NCBI GenBank assembly: GCA_964614375.1
Contig: CAZTLI010000017.1
Location: 1 to 25,429, forward strand
Source: CAZTLI01 sp964614375
Lineage (GTDB): Bacteria > Chloroflexota > Anaerolineae > Aggregatilineales > Phototrophicaceae
Length of the DNA stretch: 25,429 bases
Direction of reading: 5' to 3'
Positions 16,790 through 23,659 of the stretch are shown here, piece after piece (the stretch's first letter is position 1; each line of letters begins with the position of its first letter). Both the position numbers and the translations under genes were made by a program. The notes under the pieces are model-generated. The model did no database searches, was not told where the DNA came from, and saw only the letters and a program-made list of their open reading frames with translations.

Positions 16790-16881
16790 TTTCATCCATT
16801 CGCAAAGTAGCCTCGTCCGCCATTACACTTCAAAGACATTTGTCACATCCGACGGTGAATTTTGTCATCTGCATGAATTCA

Positions 16882-18021
16882 TCATACGTCACTCACGAAT
16901 TCTTGATTTGACTTCACAGCATCCACAAACGCATCGAAGAGATAGAGTGAATCATGCGGGCCGGGTGATGATTCGGGGTGATATTGCACACTGAATGCCC
17001 GCAAACCTTCGTGACGCAGCCCTTCCACTGAGGCGTCATTGAGATTGATATGCGTCACTTCTGCGCCGGACAAATCACTATCCGCCGTGACCGCAAAACC
17101 GTGATTATGCGAACTGATTTCGACATTGCCCGTCAAGAGATTTTTCACAGGTTGATTGCCGCCACGATGACCAAAACGCATCTTTTCGGTCTTACCACCG
17201 AGCGCCAATCCCAGAATTTGATGTCCGAGACAGATGCCGAAAACGGGCACGTTCCCCAGCAAACCACGCACATTATCAATCATATAATCAACAGCAGCGG
17301 GGTCGCCGGGGCCATTACTCAAAAACACACCTGCCGGATTCATCGCCAGCACATCGCTATAGGGTGTACGCGCCGGAACCACAGTCACACGCATTCCTCT
17401 ATCCGTCAGCATTCGCAGGATATTGCGCTTGATTCCCAAATCATAGGCGATAATCAATGGGCCAGTCGGATCGTAGGGGTGATTCAGATACCATTGCGGG
17501 TCGCTGCGCTCTGTCCAGTGATAGGCTTCGGCACAGGTCACATCATCGACCAGATTCGCGCCCGACATATCCGGCGCATTGCGCGCCATCGCGACGAGTG
17601 CCTGTGGGTCATGTGCTGCATCGCCGTGTGCAATCGCCGCCCGCATCACGCCTTTTTCGCGAATGTGGCGTACAAGCGCGCGCGTGGCAATCTCAGATAA
17701 ACCAATAACATGCTGTTCTTTTAGATAAGCATCCAGACTGCCGCGATTGCGCCAACTGCTGACGATGGGACTCAATGAACGCACCACAAAACCCGATACC
17801 CACACACGATGCGACTCGACATCTTCGACATTGATGCCGGTATTGCCGACATGCGGCACAGTCATCGTCACAATTTGTCCGAAATAGGATGGGTCGGTCA
17901 GAATTTCCTGATAACCTGTCATCGACGTATTAAAGACCAGTTCACCCGTCTGGACGCCCTCCGCGCCCCAACCGTCACCTGTGAATAGCCGTCCATCTTC
18001 CAGTGCCAGCACACCCTGCAT
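16882..18021 (-). CDS. carA: Carbamoyl-phosphate synthase small (glutaminase) subunit
   Basis: CarA is 379 residues from ATG 18021 (MQGVLALEDGRLF), matching the family start, with AAAGGA 6 nt upstream. An in-frame ATG at 18045 adds eight residues and also has an AGGTGA-type site. CarA hydrolyses glutamine and passes ammonia to CarB. The N-terminal CPSase domain contains FNTSMTGYQEILTDPSYFGQ. The class I glutamine amidotransferase domain has the nucleophile in VFGICLGHQIL (Cys264 with this start) and the His348/Glu350 pair in QYHPESSPGPHDS. The oxyanion-loop motif is FLSNGPGDP. It follows argJ by 38-62 nt and belongs to the arginine operon. Confidence 0.96.
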   Translation of the reverse strand: MQGVLALEDGRLFTGDGWGAEGVQTGELVFNTSMTGYQEILTDPSYFGQIVTMTVPHVGNTGINVEDVESHRVWVSGFVVRSLSPIVSSWRNRGSLDAYLKEQHVIGLSEIATRALVRHIREKGVMRAAIAHGDAAHDPQALVAMARNAPDMSGANLVDDVTCAEAYHWTERSDPQWYLNHPYDPTGPLIIAYDLGIKRNILRMLTDRGMRVTVVPARTPYSDVLAMNPAGVFLSNGPGDPAAVDYMIDNVRGLLGNVPVFGICLGHQILGLALGGKTEKMRFGHRGGNQPVKNLLTGNVEISSHNHGFAVTADSDLSGAEVTHINLNDASVEGLRHEGLRAFSVQYHPESSPGPHDSLYLFDAFVDAVKSNQEFVSDV

Positions 18022-18083
18022 GGTTCGTCCTTTTAGAGAATTCATACTTTCATCACCTGGGTGACCACGCCGGGTCGCCCGTA

Positions 18084-19307
18084 CTATGTCCGGTAATCGG
18101 CATTGACCGATACATATTCGTGGCTTAAGTCACACGTCCAGATGGTCGTTTCACCATCCCCCTGCCCGCAATCCAGATGGACGCAGACCGCATCGTGTTT
18201 GATGATTGCAGTCGCTTCGGCTTCCTGATAATCAGTGGGCATTCCACCCTCAAACAGCTTCAATGCGCCATCCATCGTCTCGCCCGGCGCAAATGACAGC
18301 GACATCACCTGTGAGTCAAGTTCGATACCAGATCGCCCCGCCGCCATGAGTATCCGTCCCCAATTGGCATCATTGCCATAAAACGCCGTTTTCACAAGGG
18401 GCGATGTGGCAATCGTCATGCCGATTTGCCGTGCGGATACGTCATCTACAGCGCCTGTGATATGCAGCGTGATGAATTTGGTCACGCCTTCACCATCGCG
18501 CACGATGTCCTGCGCCAGCTTACGACAAACCGCTGTTAACGCTGCCTGAAATTCAGCCTGTTCTTCATCGTTCTTAATCGCGGCTTCACTGGCGCCATTC
18601 GCCAGCAAAAACACCGTATCGTTTGTGCTCATATCACCATCTACGACGATCCGGTTATAGCTGAAATTGGCGGCAGTCGTAAGTGTCGTCTGTGCCTGTT
18701 CGACAGTCAGCGCCGCGTCGGTAACGATGATTCCGAGCATCGTCGCCATATTCGGCGCAATCATGCCCGCGCCTTTGCTGATACCCGCGATCTGATACGA
18801 CGACCCATCGGCGCGCGTCACCGTGACAGATGCCATTTTAGGCCGTGTATCCGTCGTCATAATCGCTTCCGCAGCCGATTGCCAATCATCGCTCAGGTCA
18901 GAGGCTGTGAGTTCAATCCCCTGCTTAATTTTGTCCATCGGTAGCTGCATCCCGATGACCCCTGTCGAGAGCACCAGCACATCATCCGGGGTACAACCCA
19001 ACACGTCGGCAACCCAACCCGATGTGATGTGGGCATTGTGGATGCCCTGTTCACCTGTGCAAGCGTTGGCACTGCGTGTATTAATCGCCACAGCGCGAAT
19101 TGTATCTGGCGAGTGGTGCAGCTTGTCCATATCGACCAGTACACAGGCGGCCTTGACCGCGTTCGTCGTGAATATCCCGGCAGCGGCACAGGCTCGGTCA
19201 CTTACAATGAGGGCGAAGTCCCGTTTGCCCGCCTTCTTCAGGCCAGCATGAACACCCGCAGCCGAAAATCCTTGTACGGAATCTATTGTCGATTTCACAT
19301 GGGTCAT
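18084..19307 (-). CDS. argJ: Bifunctional ornithine acetyltransferase / N-acetylglutamate synthase
   Basis: The protein is 407 residues, the normal ArgJ length. ArgJ transfers acetyl from N-acetylornithine to glutamate, giving ornithine and regenerating N-acetylglutamate. Bifunctional forms also use acetyl-CoA to prime the cycle. The self-cleavage site lies in KGAGMIAPNMATMLG: cleavage before Thr189 exposes the catalytic nucleophile. Other family motifs are VLVLSTGVIGMQLP (about 110-123), YNRIVVDGDMSTNDTVFLLA and AFYGNDANWGRILMAAGRSG. No argA or argE is in the window, which fits an acetyl-recycling pathway. Whether it is mono- or bifunctional cannot be read from sequence alone. Its ATG overlaps the argD stop by 4 nt (ATGA). 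Confidence 0.97.
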   Translation of the reverse strand: MTHVKSTIDSVQGFSAAGVHAGLKKAGKRDFALIVSDRACAAAGIFTTNAVKAACVLVDMDKLHHSPDTIRAVAINTRSANACTGEQGIHNAHITSGWVADVLGCTPDDVLVLSTGVIGMQLPMDKIKQGIELTASDLSDDWQSAAEAIMTTDTRPKMASVTVTRADGSSYQIAGISKGAGMIAPNMATMLGIIVTDAALTVEQAQTTLTTAANFSYNRIVVDGDMSTNDTVFLLANGASEAAIKNDEEQAEFQAALTAVCRKLAQDIVRDGEGVTKFITLHITGAVDDVSARQIGMTIATSPLVKTAFYGNDANWGRILMAAGRSGIELDSQVMSLSFAPGETMDGALKLFEGGMPTDYQEAEATAIIKHDAVCVHLDCGQGDGETTIWTCDLSHEYVSVNADYRT

Positions 19308-20524
19308 TGGGCCTGCTCCAGCATCAATGTCAGCTTTTCGACGAGTGAATCTACGTGCGGTTCGCTAATCGTCAGCGGCGGCAGCAGACGCAGCACATGA
19401 GTACCGGCGTTGAGCAGCAATAATCCATGTGCATATCCCCGCGCGATAAATGGTGCGACTTCGGTTGTCAGTTCAATCGCCACCATCAAGCCCTGACCGC
19501 GTATCGCTTTAATCAGCGGACTGTTGATTTCCGATAGACGTTCCATTAGATACTCGCCCATCCGCTGAACATGCGCCAGAAATTCTGGTCGGCTAATTTT
19601 GTCCACCACCACCTGCCCAACAGCGGTCACCACTGGCCCACCGGCAAATGTTGAACCATGATCGCCGGGATGAATCGCAGTCCCAACCATCTCTGTGCAT
19701 AACACCGCGCCAATCGGCAGACCCGCCGCCAACGGTTTCGCCAGTGTCATGATGTCGGGCGTCACGCCGCTGTGCTCATGTGCCCAGAGTTTACCTGTAC
19801 GACCCAATCCGCACTGAATTTCATCAAATACCAGCAGCGCGGTGTGCTCGTCGCAGAGTTGGCGCAACCCCTGCAAAAATTCTGGTGTGGCGATGTTAAT
19901 CCCGCCTTCGCCTTGAATCGGCTCTACAAATACCGCAGCAGTTTTGTCACTGATGACGGCTTTGACACTATCGAGATTATTGAATTCTGCCACAACCGCG
20001 CCGGGCATCAGCGGCTTAAATGGCATCTGATACTTGTCTTTTGGAGTCAATGCCAGCGCGCCCATCGTCCGCCCATGAAAAGCCCCCTCAAAGGTGATGA
20101 TTTCAGTCTTATCCGTTTGCCCTTTGTCAAAAGCCACTTTACGGGCGAATTTGATAGCCGCTTCATTGGCTTCTGTGCCGCTGTTGCAAAAGTACACACG
20201 GTCGGCGAAAGATTTATCTACCAGCGCCTGCGCCAATTCGATATGCGGCGCGGTGTGATAGAGATTGCTGGTATGCAGCAGTCCCGTCGCCATTTGCTTC
20301 GCCACAGCCTGCGCCACATCCGCATCGCCATAACCAAGCGCATTCACCGCTATGCCCGCGACAAAATCGAGATAGGCATTGCCTTCACTGTCATACAAAT
20401 GCACCCCTTCGCCATGTACGAAGACGACATCCGGGCGTTTGTACCACTGCACCAGCACATCGTGTTCCTGTTGAATCAGGGCCTCGGTGCGGCTTGCTGT
20501 TGTCGTTGTGTCAGTCATGCTCAT
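19304..20524 (-). CDS. argD: Acetylornithine aminotransferase
   Basis: This 406-residue class III PLP aminotransferase converts N-acetylglutamate 5-semialdehyde and glutamate to N-acetylornithine and 2-oxoglutarate. The early region VFVHGEGVHLYDSEGNAYLD leads into DFVAGIAVNALGYG. VYFCNSGTEANEAAIKFAR is the PLP phosphate-binding segment. LLVFDEIQCGLGRTGKLWAH contains the cofactor-ring Asp, and the Schiff-base lysine is Lys263 in MTLAKPLAAGLPIGAVL. GSTFAGGPVV is the final phosphate-site motif. ATG 20524 has GGAG just upstream with short spacing, and ATG 20518 is the alternative. The gap from argB is 7 nt and the stop overlaps argJ by 4 nt. Closely related aminotransferases (e.g. 4-aminobutyrate) are unlikely in this context. 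Confidence 0.95.
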   Translation of the reverse strand: MSMTDTTTTASRTEALIQQEHDVLVQWYKRPDVVFVHGEGVHLYDSEGNAYLDFVAGIAVNALGYGDADVAQAVAKQMATGLLHTSNLYHTAPHIELAQALVDKSFADRVYFCNSGTEANEAAIKFARKVAFDKGQTDKTEIITFEGAFHGRTMGALALTPKDKYQMPFKPLMPGAVVAEFNNLDSVKAVISDKTAAVFVEPIQGEGGINIATPEFLQGLRQLCDEHTALLVFDEIQCGLGRTGKLWAHEHSGVTPDIMTLAKPLAAGLPIGAVLCTEMVGTAIHPGDHGSTFAGGPVVTAVGQVVVDKISRPEFLAHVQRMGEYLMERLSEINSPLIKAIRGQGLMVAIELTTEVAPFIARGYAHGLLLLNAGTHVLRLLPPLTISEPHVDSLVEKLTLMLEQAQ

Positions 20525-20531
20525 TCTTCTC

Positions 20532-21296
20532 CTATTGCGTATGCTGTGTAAAAACTGTACCGCCGTGTGTTTTCAAACCGTGCAAATTGGTGATTACTGC
20601 CTGTGGGACGCCTGATTCCAGCGCGTGTAACGCCGTCTTTACTTTGGGAATCATCCCGCCGGTAATTGTGCCGCCGCGGATGAGGGTATCAACCTGTGCA
20701 GGCGTGAGACAGGGGACATGCTCCCCCTCAATCAACACACCTTCAACATTTGTGATGAAGACAATCCGGTTGACTTCACCCGCCACTGCAACGGCACCCG
20801 CTGCATGGTCGGCATTGACATTAAGCCCACTCGTGCCGTCCTCAGCCAGACAAATCGGCGCAATGACGGGCGTCAACCCCTGCCCAAGCATTTGTTGCAC
20901 AATATCACCGCGCACCGCAGTCACTTCGCCTGTGAAACCCATATCAATCGTGGGATGTGCCATCTGCCGCGCGCGGATCAGTCCCCTATCTATGCCGCTC
21001 AACCCTATTGCATCCACGCCACCATTGACCAGATAACGCACCAATCGCGTATTGACTATCCCGCACAGCACCATCTCGACAACAGCCAGCGAATCCGTAT
21101 CGGTGATACGCACGCCGTCTACATAGCGCGGCTCAATGCCGAGTTTTTGCTGAAGGTCGGAGATTTCTTTCCCGCCGCCATGCACGATGATAACGGGCGT
21201 CGGCAGTTCACGGACGACATCCGCCAACTCGGTCAGAAAATCATGGTCGCCAATTTCGTGCCCGCCAATTTTGATGAGGACAGGTTGGGTTATCAT
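20532..21296 (-). CDS. argB: Acetylglutamate kinase, short form
   Basis: This 254-residue amino acid kinase phosphorylates N-acetylglutamate. It begins directly with the first strand (MITQPVLIKIGGHEIGDHDF). The glycine-rich segment VIIVHGGGKEISDLQQKLGI (about 35-54) and VDAIGLSGIDRGLIRARQM (about 94-112) bind substrate. LNVNADHAAGAVAVA and IVFITNVEGVL form the ATP site. The protein lacks the extra N-terminal helix of arginine-inhibited acetylglutamate kinases, so feedback inhibition by arginine is unlikely (inferred from family knowledge). LysZ of the LysW pathway is a relative, but no lysW is nearby. It overlaps the argC stop by 4 nt (ATGA). Confidence 0.93.
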   Translation of the reverse strand: MITQPVLIKIGGHEIGDHDFLTELADVVRELPTPVIIVHGGGKEISDLQQKLGIEPRYVDGVRITDTDSLAVVEMVLCGIVNTRLVRYLVNGGVDAIGLSGIDRGLIRARQMAHPTIDMGFTGEVTAVRGDIVQQMLGQGLTPVIAPICLAEDGTSGLNVNADHAAGAVAVAGEVNRIVFITNVEGVLIEGEHVPCLTPAQVDTLIRGGTITGGMIPKVKTALHALESGVPQAVITNLHGLKTHGGTVFTQHTQ

Positions 21297-22297
21297 AGCA
21301 GCGCCATGGTCTCCGGCAAATCAAACATCAGATTGAAGTCCTGCACAGCCTGCCCCGCCGCGCCTTTACGCAAGTTGTCGGTCACGCTGGTGATGTGCAG
21401 ATACTGGTCGGTAACAGGCGTCAAACTGATGACACAGCCATTCGTTCGTACCACATGCTTGAGCGTCGCCTGTTGACCGGGCGCCAGCACACGCACCAGC
21501 GGTTCATTGGCATACGTCTCTTCATAGAGACTCTGTGCGTCGGCACTGCTGAATTCACCCTTGAGCGTGACATAGATACTCGCCATCAGCCCCCGATCAA
21601 CGGGCAGTAAATGCGGCACAAAGATCAAAGTCCCGACACCATCACCTAAACGGGCAATTTCCTGCTCCATTTCGCCTACGTGCCGGTGTACCCGCCCCGG
21701 GTTATACGGCGAAAGATTGCCAAATACCTCGACAAAGTGTGTATTGGACTTCGGTTCACGTCCCGCACCTGAAACGCCCGATTTGGCATCGACGATAATG
21801 GGCGTATCCGGCGCGAGCACACCCAATTTCAGCAAGGGATAAAGGCCAAGCAGCGTTGTCGTGGGGTAACATCCGGGCACTGCCACAAGGTCGATATTTT
21901 TCAGATTTTGGCGATTGATTTCCGGTAAGCCATAGGGGACGGGCAGCAGTTCCGGGTGAGGATGCGCCGACTTATACCATTGTTCGTAACTTTCGGACGT
22001 ATCTAACCGGAAATCCGCCGACAGGTCAATCACTTTGACTCCCGCATTCAATGCCTGTGCTGCCACAACTGCCGACGCCTGGTGTGGCAGCGCTAGAAAC
22101 ACCGCATCGACATCGTTCAGCGATACATCGTCCGATTTACAGTAATTCAGCGCCGTACCCGCTACAGGTTCATCTACATAGGTATTTGATGTAGCGAATA
22201 CCAGTTCGACCTGCGGATGCCCGGACAACAGTTCAATCACATCCTGCCCCGCATACCCCGACGCGCCATACACACCCACACGAATTTTCCCGGACAT
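21293..22297 (-). CDS. argC: N-acetyl-gamma-glutamyl-phosphate reductase
   Basis: This 334-residue protein has the standard length. It reduces N-acetylglutamyl phosphate with NADPH to the semialdehyde. The Rossmann opening is KIRVGVYGASGYAGQDVIEL (about 4-23). VFLALPHQAS (about 67-76) lines the cofactor site. VAVPGCYPTT contains the catalytic Cys143. KSGVSGAGREPK and HRHVGEMEQEI follow in the expected order. ATG 22297 has GGGAG about 9 nt upstream. It is the first structural gene of the operon and lies 24 nt after the T-tract of an intrinsic terminator, so its transcription depends on read-through of that terminator. Confidence 0.97.
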   Translation of the reverse strand: MSGKIRVGVYGASGYAGQDVIELLSGHPQVELVFATSNTYVDEPVAGTALNYCKSDDVSLNDVDAVFLALPHQASAVVAAQALNAGVKVIDLSADFRLDTSESYEQWYKSAHPHPELLPVPYGLPEINRQNLKNIDLVAVPGCYPTTTLLGLYPLLKLGVLAPDTPIIVDAKSGVSGAGREPKSNTHFVEVFGNLSPYNPGRVHRHVGEMEQEIARLGDGVGTLIFVPHLLPVDRGLMASIYVTLKGEFSSADAQSLYEETYANEPLVRVLAPGQQATLKHVVRTNGCVISLTPVTDQYLHITSVTDNLRKGAAGQAVQDFNLMFDLPETMALL

Positions 22298-22320
22298 TAT
22301 AATTTCTCCCGCCTGGCAAT

Positions 22321-22358
22321 AAAAAACCCTGACTTCTTAGCATCTTGAGGTCAGGGTT
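22321..22358 (-). terminator. Intrinsic terminator in the argC leader (attenuator 3:4 stem)
   Basis: On the minus strand AACCCTGAC (22358-22350) pairs with GTCAGGGTT (22333-22325), nine base pairs, of which the core seven are CCCTGAC/GTCAGGG. A run of six T (22326-22321) follows. It lies between the Arg-rich leader peptide and the argC ribosome binding site, not at an operon end, which marks it as a conditional terminator. Confidence 0.88.
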
Positions 22359-22452
22359 CGTTTGCGATTTGCTGTTTGACAGTTCAAGCCATCTCATGCA
22401 CGCGCGATAAACCAAACACGACCTCACGGCGATGTGGGCTGCGTCGGTTTGG
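22346..22452 (-). promoter_or_regulatory. Attenuator alternative pairings: 1:2 pause hairpin and 2:3 antiterminator
   Basis: Strand 1, CCAAACCGAC (22452-22443, covering leader codons 10-12), pairs with strand 2, GTCGTGTTTGG (22422-22412), giving ten base pairs with one bulged U. Strand 2 also contains TGAGGTCG (22426-22419), which pairs with strand 3, TGACCTCA (22353-22346), over eight base pairs including one G-U. This pairing can extend through GUUUG with CGAAC and UUU with AAA (strand 3 side 22363-22356). Strand 3 overlaps the 5' arm of the terminator, so 2:3 and 3:4 exclude each other. A ribosome stalled at Arg12-Arg13 would cover strand 1 and favour 2:3 (antitermination). The pairings were found by hand and no folding energy was computed. 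Confidence 0.8.
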
Positions 22453-22479
22453 GAATACGCGAGCACTGAATACAAACAT
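22384..22479 (-). CDS. Arginine-rich leader peptide of the argCBDJ-carAB operon (31 residues)
   Basis: A 31-codon reading frame runs from ATG 22479 to TGA 22384, with a strong Shine-Dalgarno GAGGTG (22490-22485) 5 nt upstream. It has six arginines, at positions 7, 12, 13, 17, 18 and 26, including two adjacent pairs encoded CGA-CGC and CGC-CGT. The core reads SARVFPNRRSPHRREVVFGL. It begins about 22 nt after the predicted transcription start and ends 25 nt before the intrinsic terminator. The first Arg pair lies exactly in strand 1 of the attenuator. The translated ribosome position, not the peptide itself, is the likely signal: uncharged tRNA-Arg would stall the ribosome and allow transcription into argC. 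A longer overlapping frame (22233-22526) starts inside the promoter and is not credible. Confidence 0.85.
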   Translation of the reverse strand: MFVFSARVFPNRRSPHRREVVFGLSRVHEMA

Positions 22480-22507
22480 TTCAACACCTCAATTAAACAA
22501 CGCCATG

Positions 22508-22536
22508 AGTGTACGCAATCGAACACACGGCGTCAA
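22508..22536 (-). promoter_or_regulatory. Promoter of the argCBDJ-carAB operon
   Basis: TTGACG (22536-22531) and TACACT (22513-22508) on the minus strand are separated by exactly 17 bp, matching five and four of six consensus bases. Initiation near 22501 would give a leader of about 204 nt before the argC ATG. No ArgR/AhrC-type palindrome was seen over or next to it. Confidence 0.7.
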
Positions 22537-22638
22537 TGAACATCTGGAAATCAAATTAAAAGATTGGGCACTTTCGATAGCGCCGTTGTGCAGGATACAC
22601 AAGGATGTGCGGGATTCGACCCTGTAATCCACCTCCCA

Positions 22639-22656
22639 ACAAATGTTAACAGTTGT
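22639..22656. promoter_or_regulatory. 18-bp palindrome, possible operator between divergent promoters
   Basis: ACAAATGTTAACAGTTGT is a near-perfect inverted repeat (ACAA-n-TGTTAACA-n-TTGT, 16 of 18 positions symmetric). It lies 20 bp upstream of the -35 of the ABC promoter and about 100 bp upstream of the arg promoter. The symmetry and position suggest a site for a dimeric helix-turn-helix regulator. Which one is unknown. The rest of 22537-22676 holds no gene that I can support. Confidence 0.45.
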
Positions 22657-22676
22657 ACAGGAAAATGGATGGGCAG

Positions 22677-22706
22677 TTGACGTAAAGATTAAGCGCGCCG
22701 TATAGT
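22677..22706 (+). promoter_or_regulatory. Promoter of the ABC-transporter operon
   Basis: TTGACG (22677-22682) and TATAGT (22701-22706) are separated by 18 bp, each matching five of six consensus bases. The start of transcription would fall near 22713, about 26 nt before the ABC ATPase ATG. Confidence 0.72.
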
Positions 22707-22738
22707 ACATAATGGCACACTAACCACTAACCAGGCCT

Positions 22739-23659
22739 ATGATTGAAGTCAAAAATCTAACTAAACGGTATAACACTTATCAGGCGTTGAATAACATTTC
22801 ATTCACCGCCAGTCCCGGCGAAGTCGTTGGCCTGTTGGGGCCAAATGGCGCGGGTAAAACCACCACCATGCGTATCCTCACCGGATTCATGCCGCCCAGC
22901 AGCGGAACGGCGACAATTGCCGGATTTGATGTCGTTGACCAGTCGATGGACGTGCGGCGGCGAGTCGGGTATATGCCCGAACGCATCCCCATCTACCCCG
23001 ATATGTCCGTCGAAGGGTATGTCGCATTTTGGGCAAAATTGCGCGGCGTGAGACATACCAAAAGTCGTGTTCAAATGGTCCTCGAACAGGTACAACTCGG
23101 TCATCGTCGCAAAACGCTCATTCGCCATCTATCCAAAGGCATGAAACAGCGTCTGGGGTTGGCGCAAGCCCTGGTACATGAACCCGAAGTCATCATTCTG
23201 GACGAACCCACCATCGGCATTGACCCCAAACAGGTGATCGAAGTACGCGAAGCCGTGCGTGAATTGGGGCAAAATCACACGGTCTTGTTCAGCACCCATA
23301 TCCTGTCTGAAGCCGAACAGGTCTGTGACCGGGTGGTGATTATCCATCAGGGGCATGTCATCGCCGAAGGTAGACCGGAGGAACTGCGTCAGAAGCTGCA
23401 ACCTGAGACCAATCTCTTTGTCCAGATTGGGGATGCTGATGAAAGTAGCGCTCAACAACTGCTGCAATCCATTCCCGGCATCATACAGGTTGTTCCACAG
23501 GGCATGGGTTTTGCCGTTCGCACGCCAGCAGATAACGACATTCGCCCGCTGCTCAACACAACTGTGATCAATGCGGGCTACACGGTGCTGGAACTGCGTC
23601 CGGTTGCCATGACCTTGGAAGACATCTTCCTTGATCTCGTCAGTCAGGAGGAAGCATAG
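22739..23659 (+). CDS. ABC transporter ATP-binding protein (GldA/CcmA-like)
   Basis: This 306-residue cytoplasmic ATPase subunit of an ABC-2 exporter has Walker A GPNGAGKTT (about 34-42), signature LSKGMKQRLGLAQAL (about 131-145), Walker B VIILDEPTIGID (about 151-162) and the switch His in LFSTHILSEAEQV. Residues 215-306 form the C-terminal extension seen in DrrA/GldA-type proteins. With the following permease and GldG-like gene it matches the GldA-GldF-GldG arrangement first named in Bacteroidota gliding motility but widespread elsewhere with unknown cargo. Its stop overlaps the next start (TAGTG), so translation is coupled. The Shine-Dalgarno is weak (AGG 5 nt upstream). Confidence 0.92.
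   Translation: MIEVKNLTKRYNTYQALNNISFTASPGEVVGLLGPNGAGKTTTMRILTGFMPPSSGTATIAGFDVVDQSMDVRRRVGYMPERIPIYPDMSVEGYVAFWAKLRGVRHTKSRVQMVLEQVQLGHRRKTLIRHLSKGMKQRLGLAQALVHEPEVIILDEPTIGIDPKQVIEVREAVRELGQNHTVLFSTHILSEAEQVCDRVVIIHQGHVIAEGRPEELRQKLQPETNLFVQIGDADESSAQQLLQSIPGIIQVVPQGMGFAVRTPADNDIRPLLNTTVINAGYTVLELRPVAMTLEDIFLDLVSQEEA

Noticed and set aside
17050..17700. 216-codon plus-strand open frame
   Set aside because: It is antisense to carA; composition is that of a shadow frame.
18046..18083. Small inverted repeat (TCACC/GGTGA) between argJ and carA, considered as a regulatory hairpin
   Set aside because: The loop would be only two bases and there is no T-tract; part of it is the ribosome binding region of the alternative carA start.
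19772..20551. 259-codon plus-strand open frame
   Set aside because: It lies antisense to argD over its full length with no recognisable motif.
20718..21476. 252-codon plus-strand open frame
   Set aside because: It is antisense to argB and argC and carries no domain or ribosome binding site.
22298..22478. T-box riboswitch as an alternative explanation of the argC leader
   Set aside because: No T-box consensus, AG bulge or stem I features were seen, and the leader contains a well-initiated Arg-rich frame with alternative pairings instead.
22233..22526. 97-codon minus-strand frame across the arg leader
   Set aside because: It starts at a GTG between the -35 and -10 boxes, upstream of the predicted transcript start, and would be translated through the terminator; the 31-codon Arg-rich frame has the real SD.
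22610..22630. tRNA T-arm-like string (GGATTCGACCC) near the divergent promoters
   Set aside because: The five-bp stem does not close and no acceptor or anticodon arm can be drawn around it on either strand.
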